From: Aquipuribacter hungaricus
GTDB taxonomy: Bacteria > Actinomycetota > Actinomycetes > Actinomycetales > JBBAYJ01
Direction: 5' to 3' (one strand)
DNA length: 64,000 nucleotides
Assembly (NCBI RefSeq): GCF_042663885.1
Contig: NZ_JBHSXV010000001.1
Part shown: positions 25,946 through 34,905 of the stretch, piece by piece
Layout of the letters: every line of letters starts with the position of its first letter
Numbering within the stretch: position 1 is the first letter of the stretch
Notes under the pieces: model-generated
What the model was told of the DNA's origin: nothing
The model's input: only the letters and a program-made list of their open reading frames with translations
Database searches by the model: none
Position numbers and translations under genes: made by a program

Positions 25946-27018
25946 CCCAGCCACGTCACGGGCGGCCCGTGCGGGGAGGCGCGGCCGAGCAGCTGCCGCG
26001 CACCACCAGGCCAGACCGTGGCCGACACGACGAAGTCCGCGGCCGGGCCGTCCTCCGGCGTCGCGGGCTCCAGCGACAGCCGCACGAGCAGCGCGTCGTC
26101 CGTCGCGGTCGCCCCGAGCGCCGCCAGCGCGTCCTCGGCGGCGGCCTGCTCGGCGGCCGGCACGTACTGCCACATGATCGAGTGCCACAGCACCGTGAGG
26201 TGCCCGGGCGCGAGCGTCATGGCCCTGACCGCGTCCGCCGCCCCGAGCCGGGCGACGGGCTGCGGGTGCGCCGCGGCCACCGCGAGCGCCGCCCGCAGCC
26301 GGGCGACGCGCGCGGTCTGGTCCGGCCACACGTAGGCGAGCAGGCGGTCCGGGGCCCCGGGCACCGTGAGGTCCAGCGGGGCGATGTCGCTGCCGTGGCG
26401 TTCGATGATCCGCAGCGGGGCACCCGGGTCCGGGGCGGCGCCCTGCCAGGCGTCCTCGAGCGCCACGGGCGAGCTGTCCGGCCCCCACCAGCGCCCGGAC
26501 GCCGCGACCTGGTGGCGGAACCGGTCGGCGTGGAGGTTGAGCCCGGCGCTGGCGCCCGTCTCGTAGAGCCGGACGGGCAGGTCGCGGCCGTCCAGCAGGA
26601 GCAGCAGGCCGCCGACGAGCGCCGTCGAACGGCCCACCTCGTTGGTCTGCGGCGCACTGGCGAACCAGGGACGGACCTCCTCGGCGTGCTCCTGCAGCGC
26701 GGCCAGGAACGCCGGGAGCAGGTCGTCGTCGGGGGTGCCGCCGACGCTCGGGTACTGCCGCGCCAGCCGCGGCGCCCGCCCGGTGAGGACGAGGTGGTGG
26801 ACGCCGCCGAGCAGCCGGAGCGGGACCAGGTCGTCGCGAGCCGCCCCGCGGTGGTCCTCGAGCACCTCCGCCAGCACGCCGCGCTCCTGCAGGTCGGCGG
26901 CGAGGCCCCGCAGCAGCCGGTCGTAGAGCGGCGACCCCAGCCGGCCGCACGCCTCGGCCTGGTCGAGCAGGTGGACGGCGAGCTGCCCGGGGCCGTCCGG
27001 CAGGGGGGACGACGGCAC
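25942..27018 (-). CDS. DUF2332 family protein
   Basis: A 358-residue protein started at GTG 27018, which follows TGGAGGTGCGC; two GTG codons just upstream are weaker choices. It matches DUF2332 as found in actinobacteria and alphaproteobacteria: GRLGSPLYDRLLRGLAADL, GVHHLVLTGRAPRLARQYPS, QTNEVGRSTALVGGLLLL, the strongly conserved LYETGASAGLNLHADRFRHQ and TVLWHSIMWQYVP. The family function is unknown. The ETGASAGLNL segment resembles a nucleotide- or SAM-binding glycine loop, so a methyltransferase-like fold is plausible. It heads a two-gene unit with the repeat-bearing membrane protein. Confidence 0.88.
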   Translation of the reverse strand: MPSSPLPDGPGQLAVHLLDQAEACGRLGSPLYDRLLRGLAADLQERGVLAEVLEDHRGAARDDLVPLRLLGGVHHLVLTGRAPRLARQYPSVGGTPDDDLLPAFLAALQEHAEEVRPWFASAPQTNEVGRSTALVGGLLLLLDGRDLPVRLYETGASAGLNLHADRFRHQVAASGRWWGPDSSPVALEDAWQGAAPDPGAPLRIIERHGSDIAPLDLTVPGAPDRLLAYVWPDQTARVARLRAALAVAAAHPQPVARLGAADAVRAMTLAPGHLTVLWHSIMWQYVPAAEQAAAEDALAALGATATDDALLVRLSLEPATPEDGPAADFVVSATVWPGGARQLLGRASPHGPPVTWLG

Positions 27019-27185
27019 GCGCACCTCCAGGACGGTCCGGCGGCCCACCCGGCCGCACGGCGAGTGAAGCACAGCGCCGTGCGGCGGCCGAGAGGGACGT
27101 GACGGGCTGTGGGCAGCCTCGCCCGGACGGGGGTTAACGGGGCGCAGCGGCTCAGCCCGGCCGCACGGGCGCCGATCACACCGGG

Positions 27186-29051
27186 GTGCTGGGAGAGCTG
27201 GGAAGCCTGCTGCGACGGGGACGTGGGCGGTCCGCCCGCACCGTCGACGTCGGGCTGCTCGTCGCCGCCGTCCTGGGCACCCACCTGCTGAGCGTCGGCG
27301 CCGTCCTGCTCGCGCCCGAGGGCAGCGTCGTCGCCTCCTGGTGGCCCGCGGCCGGCCTGGGCACCGGGCTGGCCGCCGTGGTCGGCCCCGACCGGCGTCG
27401 CATCGTGCTGTTCGCCGTGCTCCTCGGGAGCATCACCGGCAACCTCGAGGGCGGCCGCGCCGCCGACATCGCCGTCCTGTTCGCGGTGTGGAACGTCGTC
27501 GAGGTCGCGGTCACCGTGCGCCTGCTCACCGACGGCCCGCCCGCCCGGTTCAGCGAGATCGTCGACATCCGCCGCCTGGCGGTGGCCGTCGTCGCCGGCT
27601 CCTCGACGCTGGGTGTGCTCACCGCGCTGACCGTCGCCCTGCTGCACGACGGCGACCTGCTCCTCACCCTGACCGCCGTCACCCCGTCCCACGCCGCCGC
27701 GCAGCTGCTCGTCGTCCCGGCCGTGCTGTCGCTGCGGACGGCGTCGCGCGCCAGCCGCCGCACCGCCGAGACCGCGCTGCAGGTCGGCCTGCTCGCCGCC
27801 GTCACGGTCCTCGTCTTCGGGGTCGGCACGCTGCCCCTGGCCTTCGTCCCGCTCACCGTCGTGGTGTGGGGCGCCGTCCGGCTCGGCCTGCGCACGGTGA
27901 CGCTCCAGCTGCTCGGCCTCGTGGTCGCCGTCACCCTGCTGTCCGCGGCCGGCCACGGCCCGTTCGCCGTGGGCGCGGCGATGACCGGGCACCTGTCGAC
28001 CCTGGTCATCCAGGTGTTCGCCGTGTCCTACGTCATGGTCGTCCTGCCGCTCGCCCTCGCCGTCCGCCAGCGCGAGGAGACCGCCGCCCGGCTGTCGGCG
28101 TCGGAGGCGATGTTCCGGGGCGGGTTCACCGGCTCGATGCTCGGCATGCTCATGCTCCGCCCGCGCGACGGCGTGCTCCGCGTGGTGCGGGCCAACCCCG
28201 TCGCCACGGCGATGCTCGGCGGCAGCGAGGCGGACCTGCTCGGCAGCGACCTCGCCGCGCAGCTGGCCCCGGCCGAGCGGGCCGCGTTCGTCGCGGCCGT
28301 CGAGGACGTCGTCGCCGGCACCAGCGACGGCTGGCGCCACGAGGTCGCCTCGTCCGGCACCCCGGTCCGCTGGTTCGAGGCGGCCGTGTCCGTGCTGCCC
28401 GCCCCGTCGACCGACCCCGGCGACGTCCTGGTCAGCGTCCAGCTCGTCGACGTCACCGCCCGCCGCGACGCCCAGGAGCAGCTGTCCCGCCTCGCGCTGC
28501 ACGACCCGCTCACGGGCCTCGCCAACCGGGTCCTGCTCGCCGACCGACTGGCCCAGGTGCTCGCGACCGCGCGCCGCAGCGGCCTGGCGCCCGCCCTGCT
28601 GTTCCTCGACCTCGACGACTTCAAGCAGGTCAACGACGTGGACGGGCACGCCGCGGGCGACATCGTGCTGCGCACCGTCGCCGACCGGCTGCTCGCCGGG
28701 GCGCGCGCCTCGGACACGGTGGCGCGCCTCGGCGGGGACGAGTTCGTCGTCCTCTGCCCGGAGACCCCGCACCCGGCCGACGGGCTCGCGCTGGCCGAGC
28801 GGCTCGTCGCCTCGGTGTCCCGGCCGATCACGGTCGGCACCCGCGACGTCGTGGTCCGGCTCAGCGTCGGCGTCGTCCTCGGTGCCCCCGGCGCCGACGC
28901 CGACGGCCTGCTCCGTGACGCCGACACCGCGATGTACACCGCCAAGGCGCAGGGCAAGGGCCGTGCCGTCGTCTTCACCGCCGGCAGCGCCACCGCGGAC
29001 GGGGCGACCTCGCCGCCGCCCGTGATCCCCGCGGCGTCCGCCGCGCGCTAG
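27186..29051 (+). CDS. Diguanylate cyclase with MASE1-like membrane sensor and PAS domain
   Basis: A 621-residue membrane protein. Residues about 18-300 hold eight hydrophobic segments of MASE1 type (SWWPAAGLGTGLAAVVG, LGSITGNLEGG). Residues about 310-430 look like a PAS domain (MFRGGFTGSMLGMLML). The C-terminal cyclase domain has HDPLTGLANRVLL, the metal-binding FLDLDDFKQVNDVDGHAAGD and the active-site loop RLGGDEFVVL (GGDEF 516-520). An RASD inhibitory site lies five residues before it, so product feedback by c-di-GMP is likely. The start is GTG. It is divergent from the DUF2332 gene across 167 bp. Confidence 0.9.
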   Translation: MLGELGSLLRRGRGRSARTVDVGLLVAAVLGTHLLSVGAVLLAPEGSVVASWWPAAGLGTGLAAVVGPDRRRIVLFAVLLGSITGNLEGGRAADIAVLFAVWNVVEVAVTVRLLTDGPPARFSEIVDIRRLAVAVVAGSSTLGVLTALTVALLHDGDLLLTLTAVTPSHAAAQLLVVPAVLSLRTASRASRRTAETALQVGLLAAVTVLVFGVGTLPLAFVPLTVVVWGAVRLGLRTVTLQLLGLVVAVTLLSAAGHGPFAVGAAMTGHLSTLVIQVFAVSYVMVVLPLALAVRQREETAARLSASEAMFRGGFTGSMLGMLMLRPRDGVLRVVRANPVATAMLGGSEADLLGSDLAAQLAPAERAAFVAAVEDVVAGTSDGWRHEVASSGTPVRWFEAAVSVLPAPSTDPGDVLVSVQLVDVTARRDAQEQLSRLALHDPLTGLANRVLLADRLAQVLATARRSGLAPALLFLDLDDFKQVNDVDGHAAGDIVLRTVADRLLAGARASDTVARLGGDEFVVLCPETPHPADGLALAERLVASVSRPITVGTRDVVVRLSVGVVLGAPGADADGLLRDADTAMYTAKAQGKGRAVVFTAGSATADGATSPPPVIPAASAAR

Positions 29052-29095
29052 CGGCCGCGCGCACCAGCGGCCGCCGCCCCAGCGGCCACCGCACG

Positions 29096-30571
29096 TCAGC
29101 GACCGCCAGGCTCCTGACCGGCCGGCCACAGGCTGCCGAGCCCCACGCGGCCCGGCAGCGGGAGGTCCTCCAGCCGCCAGGCGGTCATGCCGCTGCCGGC
29201 GCGCAGGGTGCGGGCGGGCCCGTCCCCGTCGCGGTCCAGCAGCACCCGTTCCCCGACGGAGGCGTACCCCGGCCCGCTCACCACCTGCAGCGTCGTCGCG
29301 TCGAGCACCTCGAGCTCCTGCACCGACCCGGTGGGGTCGGCGAGCGCGGGCGACAGCAGCACGAGCCGGCCACCGAGGACGGCGACGTCCTGCACGCCCC
29401 ACAGCGTCGCCCAGCGACCGGTCGCCGCCCGGGCCGTGGCCAGCGCCTCCCCGGCGAGCGGCTCCGTCCCGGCGGGCGCTGACGCGGCGAGGTCGAGCAG
29501 CCGGACCGCCCCGGTCGCGAGCTCCACGGCGGGGCCGTCGACAGCGTTGGTCAGCACCGACACCGCGAGGCCGGCGACCGGGTCGAGCAGGCTGCGGGTG
29601 ATGTGACCGGGCCAGCCGCCGCCGTGGCCGACCGTCCGGCGGCGGCCCACGGTGGTGACGCCCATGCCGAGCCCGTAGCCCTCGTCGGGCGTCCCGTCGA
29701 CGTCCCACCAGGTGTGCTGCATCTGGCGGCGGGCCAGCGGGTCGAGCAGCCGCGGTCCGTCCTCGCCCTCGGCGTGCGCCGACAGGTAGCGGACCAGGTC
29801 GGTCGCGGTGGAGCAGAACCCGGTGGCGGCGGCCATCGCCCCGGTCCCGACCTGCTCGACCGGCACCCGCTCGTCGGCGTAGGCCAGCGAGGTGTAGCCC
29901 GTCGCCACCCGGTCGGCGAGCGGGTCGCCGGGGGCCAGGTCGGGTGCGGTCGAGGTGAGCCCCAGCGGCTCCACCACCCGCGCGCGGACCGCCTCCGCCC
30001 ACGACGTCCCCGAGGCCGCCGCGACCACGAGGCCGAGCAGGGCGTAGCCGATGTTCGAGTACTTGAACCGCACGTCCGGTGCGGTGACGAGCGAGGCGGG
30101 GTCGTCGAGCACGGCCCGGAGCGCGGCCTCGTCGAGGAACGGCCGGCGCAGCTGCCAGTGGTCGCCGTCGGCGCCGTCACGGGTGAGGCCCGAGGTGTGG
30201 CCGAGCAGCTGGCGCAGGGTGAGCCGGGCGACGCCGTCCGCCGACGCCGTGGTCCACGGCAGCCAGCGCCCGAGCGTGTCGTCGAGCCCGAGGGCGCCTT
30301 CCGTCGCGAGCTGGTGCACGACGGTCGCGGTGAACGTCTTGGAGTGCGACGCCACCCGGAACACCGTGGAGTCGTCGACCGGGGTGCCGGCGGCGACGTC
30401 GGCCAGGCCGTGCGCGGCGGACAGCAGCACGTCCCCGCGCAGCGCCACCGCCCCCTGCATCCCGGGGAGCCGGTGGTGCCGGCGGCGGAAGCCCCACCAG
30501 CTGTCGACGTAGGCCCCCGCCCCGCGGACGAGGTCGGGCGTCAGGTCGGGGGGCGGGGCTGCGCTGCTCAC
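29096..30571 (-). CDS. Beta-lactamase-like serine hydrolase (class C / esterase fold)
   Basis: A 491-residue protein of the beta-lactamase-related Pfam family. It has the nucleophile motif S75-H-S-K78 (FRVASHSKTFTATVVHQL), the Y171-S-N motif (FKYSNIGYALLGLVV) and the HGGGWPGH segment corresponding to the third motif. There is no signal peptide, so it is probably a cytoplasmic esterase or D-aminopeptidase-like enzyme rather than a resistance beta-lactamase. The C-terminal 150 residues form an additional beta-rich domain (LLSPALADPTGSVQELEVLDATTLQVVSG). The start is GTG. It is convergent with the cyclase gene across a spacer containing three AGCGGCC repeats. Confidence 0.88.
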   Translation of the reverse strand: MSSAAPPPDLTPDLVRGAGAYVDSWWGFRRRHHRLPGMQGAVALRGDVLLSAAHGLADVAAGTPVDDSTVFRVASHSKTFTATVVHQLATEGALGLDDTLGRWLPWTTASADGVARLTLRQLLGHTSGLTRDGADGDHWQLRRPFLDEAALRAVLDDPASLVTAPDVRFKYSNIGYALLGLVVAAASGTSWAEAVRARVVEPLGLTSTAPDLAPGDPLADRVATGYTSLAYADERVPVEQVGTGAMAAATGFCSTATDLVRYLSAHAEGEDGPRLLDPLARRQMQHTWWDVDGTPDEGYGLGMGVTTVGRRRTVGHGGGWPGHITRSLLDPVAGLAVSVLTNAVDGPAVELATGAVRLLDLAASAPAGTEPLAGEALATARAATGRWATLWGVQDVAVLGGRLVLLSPALADPTGSVQELEVLDATTLQVVSGPGYASVGERVLLDRDGDGPARTLRAGSGMTAWRLEDLPLPGRVGLGSLWPAGQEPGGR

Positions 30572-30578
30572 CGCCCCA

Positions 30579-31910
30579 TCATGGCGAGGGACGGTGAGCA
30601 GCGCTCCCGGTCAGCCCTTGCGGCGCCGGCCGAGGCCCTTGACGACGGAGGTGGCGCGCTCGCGCAGCCCGGGCTCCTGGTAGGCGCTGCTGCGGACCGA
30701 CCCGCCGCGGGGCGCCGGGCGCTGGCCGTCGTCGGCGGAGGCGGCCGCAGCGGCGGCGGCCGAGCCTGGCGGCGTCGGCCGCGGCCGAGGCGGCGTCGGC
30801 GGCGACGACCGCGGGCTCGGCGTGGCGGACACGTTCGGCCTCCCACTCCTCCTCGTCGCGGTGCGCCTGCCGCGACGCCTGGACGGCGGCCCAGGCGACG
30901 GCGGCGAACGGCACGGCGAGGACGGCGCCGATGACGCCGGCGACGATCGACCCGGCGGTCAGGGCGAGCAGGATGACGAGCGGGTGCAGCGAGAGCGTGT
31001 GGCCCATGAGGATCGGCTGGAGGACGTTGCCCTCGAGCTGCTGCACGACGATGACGATGACGAGGACGATCAGCGCGTCCACGGGGCCGTTGGACACCAG
31101 CGCGATGAGCACGGCCACCACGCCGGCGGCGACGGCACCGATGACGGGCACGAACGCGGCGACGAAGGTCAGCAGGGCCAGCGGGAGCGCCAGCGGGACG
31201 CCGACGATGGTGAGGCCGATGCCGATGAGCACGGCGTCGACGGACGCGACCGCGGCGGTGCCGCGGACGTAGCCGCCCATGACGGCGGCGGAGCGGGTGC
31301 CGACCAGGTCGAAGCGGTGGTGCTCGCGCTCCGGCAGCTGGTCGCGGAAGAAGGTCCAGATGACCCGGCCGTCCTTGAGCAGGAAGAACAGGACGACGAC
31401 GGCGAGCAGCACGCCGGTGGCAATCTGCGCGACCGCGGCGGCACCGGTGAGGGCCCCGGACTGCACGGCCGAGCCCTGCAGCGCCCCCTCGAGCTGGCTG
31501 ACGATCTCGTCCATGTCCGTGGCGGGAAGGCCGAACGGCCCGCTCTCGACCAGGTCGGTGAGCTGCTGGAAGCCCTCGACGGCCCCCTCGCGGAGCTGGC
31601 CCCACTGGTCGGCGACCGCGTTGGCGACGAGGAAGCCGACCCCGCCGAGCACGACGATGCCCAGCAGCATGGTGATGCCCGCCGCGAGCGAGCGCGGCAG
31701 CCGTCGCGCCAGCAGGCTGACCAGCGGGCTCGCGGCCGCCGCGATGAGCACGGCGATGAGCACCGGCACCACGACGAGCTTCAGCGTCACCCCCAGGTAG
31801 GCGACGATGACGACGACGGCGAGGACGAGGAGGACCTGCGCGCAGCGGGTCGCGACGCCGCCGAAGCTGTCGTGCCAACGGTCCTTGGGGCGGCGGGAGG
31901 GGGGAGTCAC
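30579..31910 (-). CDS. AI-2E family transporter, frameshifted near its C-terminus
   Basis: As written the frame from GTG 31910 gives 443 residues. Residues about 20-360 are a standard AI-2E transporter (PF01594) with about eight membrane segments (VLLVLAVVVIVAYLGVTLKL, AVVVLFFLLKDGRVIW, the conserved LLTFVAAFVPVIGAVAAGVVA and QLEGNVLQPILMGHTLSLHPL). After about plus-strand position 30767 this frame turns into Arg/Pro-rich sequence with many A or T third positions. A +1 shift at that point gives a continuation with nearly all G/C third positions that ends KGLGRRRKG at 30611. The intact protein is therefore probably 30611-31910, with one extra base. The substrate is unknown; family members export AI-2, indole or sodium. 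Confidence 0.85.
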   Translation of the reverse strand: MTPPSRRPKDRWHDSFGGVATRCAQVLLVLAVVVIVAYLGVTLKLVVVPVLIAVLIAAAASPLVSLLARRLPRSLAAGITMLLGIVVLGGVGFLVANAVADQWGQLREGAVEGFQQLTDLVESGPFGLPATDMDEIVSQLEGALQGSAVQSGALTGAAAVAQIATGVLLAVVVLFFLLKDGRVIWTFFRDQLPEREHHRFDLVGTRSAAVMGGYVRGTAAVASVDAVLIGIGLTIVGVPLALPLALLTFVAAFVPVIGAVAAGVVAVLIALVSNGPVDALIVLVIVIVVQQLEGNVLQPILMGHTLSLHPLVILLALTAGSIVAGVIGAVLAVPFAAVAWAAVQASRQAHRDEEEWEAERVRHAEPAVVAADAASAAADAARLGRRRCGRLRRRRPAPGAPRRVGPQQRLPGARAARARHLRRQGPRPAPQGLTGSAAHRPSP

Positions 31911-31945
31911 GGGGGCTCGGTACCCAGCGTGACGAAGCCCAACCC

Positions 31946-32746
31946 TCAGGCGACCTGGAACGAGCGCTTGCTGAGGCCGAGGAAGAAGCCGTCGACGGCG
32001 GTCTCCACCGGTCCGTCGGCCTCCTGGGCCGCGCCGAGGGTGACGAACAGCGGCGCCATGTGCTCCACGGTGGGGTGGGCGTAGGGCATCCCCGGGGCGC
32101 GGGTGCGGAAGTCCAGCAGGCTGTCGACGTCCCCGGCGGCGAGCGCCTCGGCGGCCCAGGCGTCGAACTCCGCGGACCATCCCGGCGGGGTGGCGTCGGG
32201 GCGCCAGTCGGTCAGGAACGGCAGGCCGTGGGTGAGGAACCCCGAGCCGACGACGAGCACGCCCTCGTCCCGCAGGGGTGCCAGCCGGCGGCCCAGCGCC
32301 ATCAGGGTCCGCGGGTCGAGAGTCGGCATGGACAGCTGCAGGGTCGGCAGGTCGGCGTCGGGGTACATCACGCGCAGCGGCACCCAGGCGCCGTGGTCCA
32401 GGCCGCGGCGGGCGTGGCGGTGGACGGTCTGCCCGTCCGGCAGCATCGCCTCCACGGCGTCGGCCAGCGCCGTCGCGTCGGGGGTGTCGTACCGCATCCG
32501 CCCGAACTTCGGGTCGAAGCCGGAGTAGTCGTGGACGAGCTCGGTACCGGGAGCGGTGGCGCTCAGCGACAGCGGCGCCTGCTCCCAGTGGGCGGAGACG
32601 ATGAGCACCGCCCGCGGTCGGGGAAGCGTCGCGGACCAGGCGGCCAGCTCGGCGGTCCACCGCGCGTCGTCCAGGAGCACCGGTGCGCCGTGGCCCAGGT
32701 ACAGGCTCGGCATCCGGTCGGCGGTCTGGTCCACGGTGTCCTCCAC
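31946..32746 (-). CDS. DODA-type extradiol ring-opening dioxygenase
   Basis: A 266-residue enzyme of the class III extradiol (LigB/4,5-DOPA dioxygenase) family, cytoplasmic and metal-dependent. Likely metal ligands are the His residues in LYLGHGAPV and VSAHWEQ, with the later VGSGFLTHGLPFL and TVEHMAPLFVTLGA also conserved. The family usually begins just before the MPALFLGHG-type strand, so GTG 32746 or ATG 32713 is likely. The ATG at 32809 would place the start inside the operator. It is divergent from a MarR regulator across two TTGA-N4-TCAA palindromes and is probably repressed by it. The natural catechol substrate is unknown. Confidence 0.88.
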   Translation of the reverse strand: MEDTVDQTADRMPSLYLGHGAPVLLDDARWTAELAAWSATLPRPRAVLIVSAHWEQAPLSLSATAPGTELVHDYSGFDPKFGRMRYDTPDATALADAVEAMLPDGQTVHRHARRGLDHGAWVPLRVMYPDADLPTLQLSMPTLDPRTLMALGRRLAPLRDEGVLVVGSGFLTHGLPFLTDWRPDATPPGWSAEFDAWAAEALAAGDVDSLLDFRTRAPGMPYAHPTVEHMAPLFVTLGAAQEADGPVETAVDGFFLGLSKRSFQVA

Positions 32747-32762
32747 GGTCGGGCTGCTGGTT

Positions 32763-32815
32763 TCGCTTGAATTCTCAAGCGAGAGCCTACGGCCCAACGG
32801 TTGAGACATCAAGCG
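32763..32815. promoter_or_regulatory. Paired MarR-type operators between dioxygenase and marR
   Basis: Site 1 (32763-32782) is a perfect 8-bp palindrome, TCGCTTGA-ATTC-TCAAGCGA. Site 2 (32798-32815) is CGGTTGA-GACA-TCAAGCG, with six of seven arm positions matching. Centres are 34 bp apart, about three helical turns. The TTGA-N4-TCAA core is typical of MarR family operators. Both sites lie between the divergent genes. Confidence 0.75.
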
Positions 32816-32833
32816 ACCGGGTAGCCTCAGGGG

Positions 32834-33385
32834 GTGACGCAGACCCGGTGGCTGGACGACGACGAGCAGCGCGCCTGGCGCGCCCTGGCGGGCGTCGTGC
32901 TGCGGCTGCCGACCGCGCTGGACGCCCAGCTCGCCCGCGACAGCGGCCTCACGCACTTCTCGTACTACGTGCTGGCCATGCTCAGCGAGGCCCCCGAGCG
33001 CACGCTGGCGATGTCGACGCTCGCCCGCAACGCCAACTCCTCGCAGTCGCGCCTCAGCCACGCCGTCAGCCGGCTCGAGCGCTCCGGCTGGGTGGCCCGC
33101 CGCCCCTGCCCCGGCAACGGCCGCGTCACCCTGGCCACGCTCACCGACGAGGGCTTCGAGAAGGTGCGCGAGGCCGCCCCCGGCCACGCCGCGGAGGTCG
33201 TCCGCCTGGTCGTCGACGACCTCGACGCCGAGCAGGTCCGCGTCCTCGGCGAGGCCTGCGAGCGCGTGCTCGCCCGGCTGGACGGCGACTGCCCTGCCGA
33301 GCAGGGCCCCCCGGACGGCACCATGGCCCCGTGCACACCCCCCACCACGACGTCGTCGTCGTCGGCGGCGGCCACAACGGCCTGA
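32834..33385 (+). CDS. MarR family transcriptional regulator
   Basis: A 183-residue winged-helix regulator starting at GTG 32834. The core (FSYYVLAMLSEAPERTLAMSTLARNANSSQSRLSHAVSRLERSGWVARRPCPGNGRVTLATLTDEGFEKV) is a typical MarR DNA-binding domain followed by the dimerisation helix VVRLVVDDLDAEQVRVLGEA. The last 30 residues are low complexity (TPPTTTSSSSAAATTA) and are read through the start of the next gene, giving an unusually long 55-bp overlap. It probably binds the two palindromes upstream, controlling itself and the divergent dioxygenase in response to an aromatic or quinone ligand; this is inferred from context. Confidence 0.9.
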   Translation: MTQTRWLDDDEQRAWRALAGVVLRLPTALDAQLARDSGLTHFSYYVLAMLSEAPERTLAMSTLARNANSSQSRLSHAVSRLERSGWVARRPCPGNGRVTLATLTDEGFEKVREAAPGHAAEVVRLVVDDLDAEQVRVLGEACERVLARLDGDCPAEQGPPDGTMAPCTPPTTTSSSSAAATTA

Positions 33386-34905
33386 CCGCAGCGGCCTACC
33401 TCGCCCGCGCCGGCCTGCGCACGGTCGTCCTCGAGCAGCAGGACCACCTGGGCGGGGCCTCGGTGAGCGCCGCCGTCTTCCCCGGCGTCGAGGCGCGGCT
33501 GAGCCGCTACTCCTACCTCGTCAGCCTGCTCCCCCAGCAGGTGCGCGACGAGCTCGGCCTCGACCTGCGGCTGGTCCGCCGGCGGGTGTCGTCCTACACG
33601 CCGGACCCGCGCACCGCCGGGGCGTCGGGCCTGCTCGTCAGCGACGACCGGGACGCCACGACCGCGTCCTTCGAGCGGCTGGGCGCCGGCGCGGACCGGG
33701 CCGGCTGGGACGCGCTGTACGCCCGCACCGCCCGGGCCGCCGCCGCGCTGTGGCCGACGGTCACCGAGCCGCTGCTGTCGCGCGAGCAGGCCCGCGAGCG
33801 CGTCGGCGACGACGCCGTCTGGGGCCTGCTCGTCGGGCGGCCGGTCGGGCTGTCGGTCGCCGACGCCGTCGCCGACGACGTGGTGCGCGGCGTGGTCCTC
33901 ACCGACGCCCTGATCGGCACCTTCGCCGACACCGACGCCGACCTGCTCGCCAACCGCTGCTTCCTCTACCACGTCATCGGCGGCGGGACGGGCGACTGGG
34001 ACGTCCCCGTGGGCGGGATGGGCGCGGTGCAGGCCGCGCTCGCTGCGGCGGCCCGGGCTGCCGGGGCGGGCACCGTCACCGGCGCCCGCGTGGTGTCCCT
34101 CGACCCGGACGGGCGGCTGGTCGTCGACGTGGACGGGACCGAGCAGGTGCTCACCGCCGACCGGGTGGTCTGGGCAGGCGCCCCGGCCGGGCTCGACGCC
34201 GCCCTCGCGGCCGCGGGCGCGACCCCCCACGCCGGCACCGCGCTGGCCGCGCCCGAGGGCTCGCAGCTCAAGGTCAACATGCTGCTGCGGCGGCTGCCCC
34301 GGCTGCGCGACGCCTCCGTCGACCCCCGCGACGCCTTCGCCGGGACGTTCCACGTCAACGAGTCGGCGTCGCAGATCGCCACCGCGTTCGCCCAGGCCTC
34401 CGCCGGCCGGCTGCCCGACGTCCCGCCGTGCGAGGTGTACTGCCACACCCTGTCCGACCGGTCGGTCCTGGGCGCGGACCTGGCCGCCTCGGAGGCCCAG
34501 ACGCTCACCCTGTTCGGCCTGCACATGCCGGCGCGGCTGTTCCGCGAGGACCCCGACGGGGCGCGCGAGCAGGCCCTCGCCGCGACGCTCGCCTCGATCG
34601 GCTCGGTGCTCGACGAGCCTCTGGAGGACGTCCTGCTCACCGGCCCGGACGGACGGCCCTGCCTGGAGGTGCGCACGCCCGTCGACCTCGAGGGCGACGT
34701 CGGCCTGCCCGGCGGGCACATCTTCCACCGCGACCTGCAGTGGCCCTGGGCCGAGACCGACGAGCAGGTCGGCACCTGGGGCGTGGAGACCGTCCACGAC
34801 CGGGTGGTCCTGGGCGGCGCCGGCGCCCGGCGGGGCGGGGGCGTGAGCGGCATCCCCGGACGGTCGGCGGCCATGTCCCTCCTCGCGGCCGGGGACCGCC
34901 GGTGA
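33331..34905 (+). CDS. FAD/NAD(P)-dependent oxidoreductase, phytoene desaturase/PYROXD2-like
   Basis: A 524-residue flavoprotein starting at GTG 33331. The N-terminus has the dinucleotide-binding signature DVVVVGGGHNGLTAAAYLARAGLRTVVLEQ followed by LGGASVSAAVFPG, typical of PYROXD2/CrtI-related oxidoreductases. The central part contains FADTDADLLANRCFLYHVIGGGTGDWDVPVGGMGAV, and the C-terminus PGGHIFHRDLQWPW and VLGGAGARRGGGVSGIPGRSAAM. Actinobacterial members have no defined substrate, and no other carotenoid genes are nearby. It overlaps marR by 55 bp and shares a GTGA overlap with mmuM, so the three are cotranscribed. Confidence 0.87.
   Translation: MHTPHHDVVVVGGGHNGLTAAAYLARAGLRTVVLEQQDHLGGASVSAAVFPGVEARLSRYSYLVSLLPQQVRDELGLDLRLVRRRVSSYTPDPRTAGASGLLVSDDRDATTASFERLGAGADRAGWDALYARTARAAAALWPTVTEPLLSREQARERVGDDAVWGLLVGRPVGLSVADAVADDVVRGVVLTDALIGTFADTDADLLANRCFLYHVIGGGTGDWDVPVGGMGAVQAALAAAARAAGAGTVTGARVVSLDPDGRLVVDVDGTEQVLTADRVVWAGAPAGLDAALAAAGATPHAGTALAAPEGSQLKVNMLLRRLPRLRDASVDPRDAFAGTFHVNESASQIATAFAQASAGRLPDVPPCEVYCHTLSDRSVLGADLAASEAQTLTLFGLHMPARLFREDPDGAREQALAATLASIGSVLDEPLEDVLLTGPDGRPCLEVRTPVDLEGDVGLPGGHIFHRDLQWPWAETDEQVGTWGVETVHDRVVLGGAGARRGGGVSGIPGRSAAMSLLAAGDRR

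Noticed and set aside
26217..30002. A 1261-codon minus-strand open frame
   Set aside because: It runs antisense to the diguanylate cyclase and out of frame with DUF2332 and the serine hydrolase. It has no recognisable motifs and poor third-position bias.
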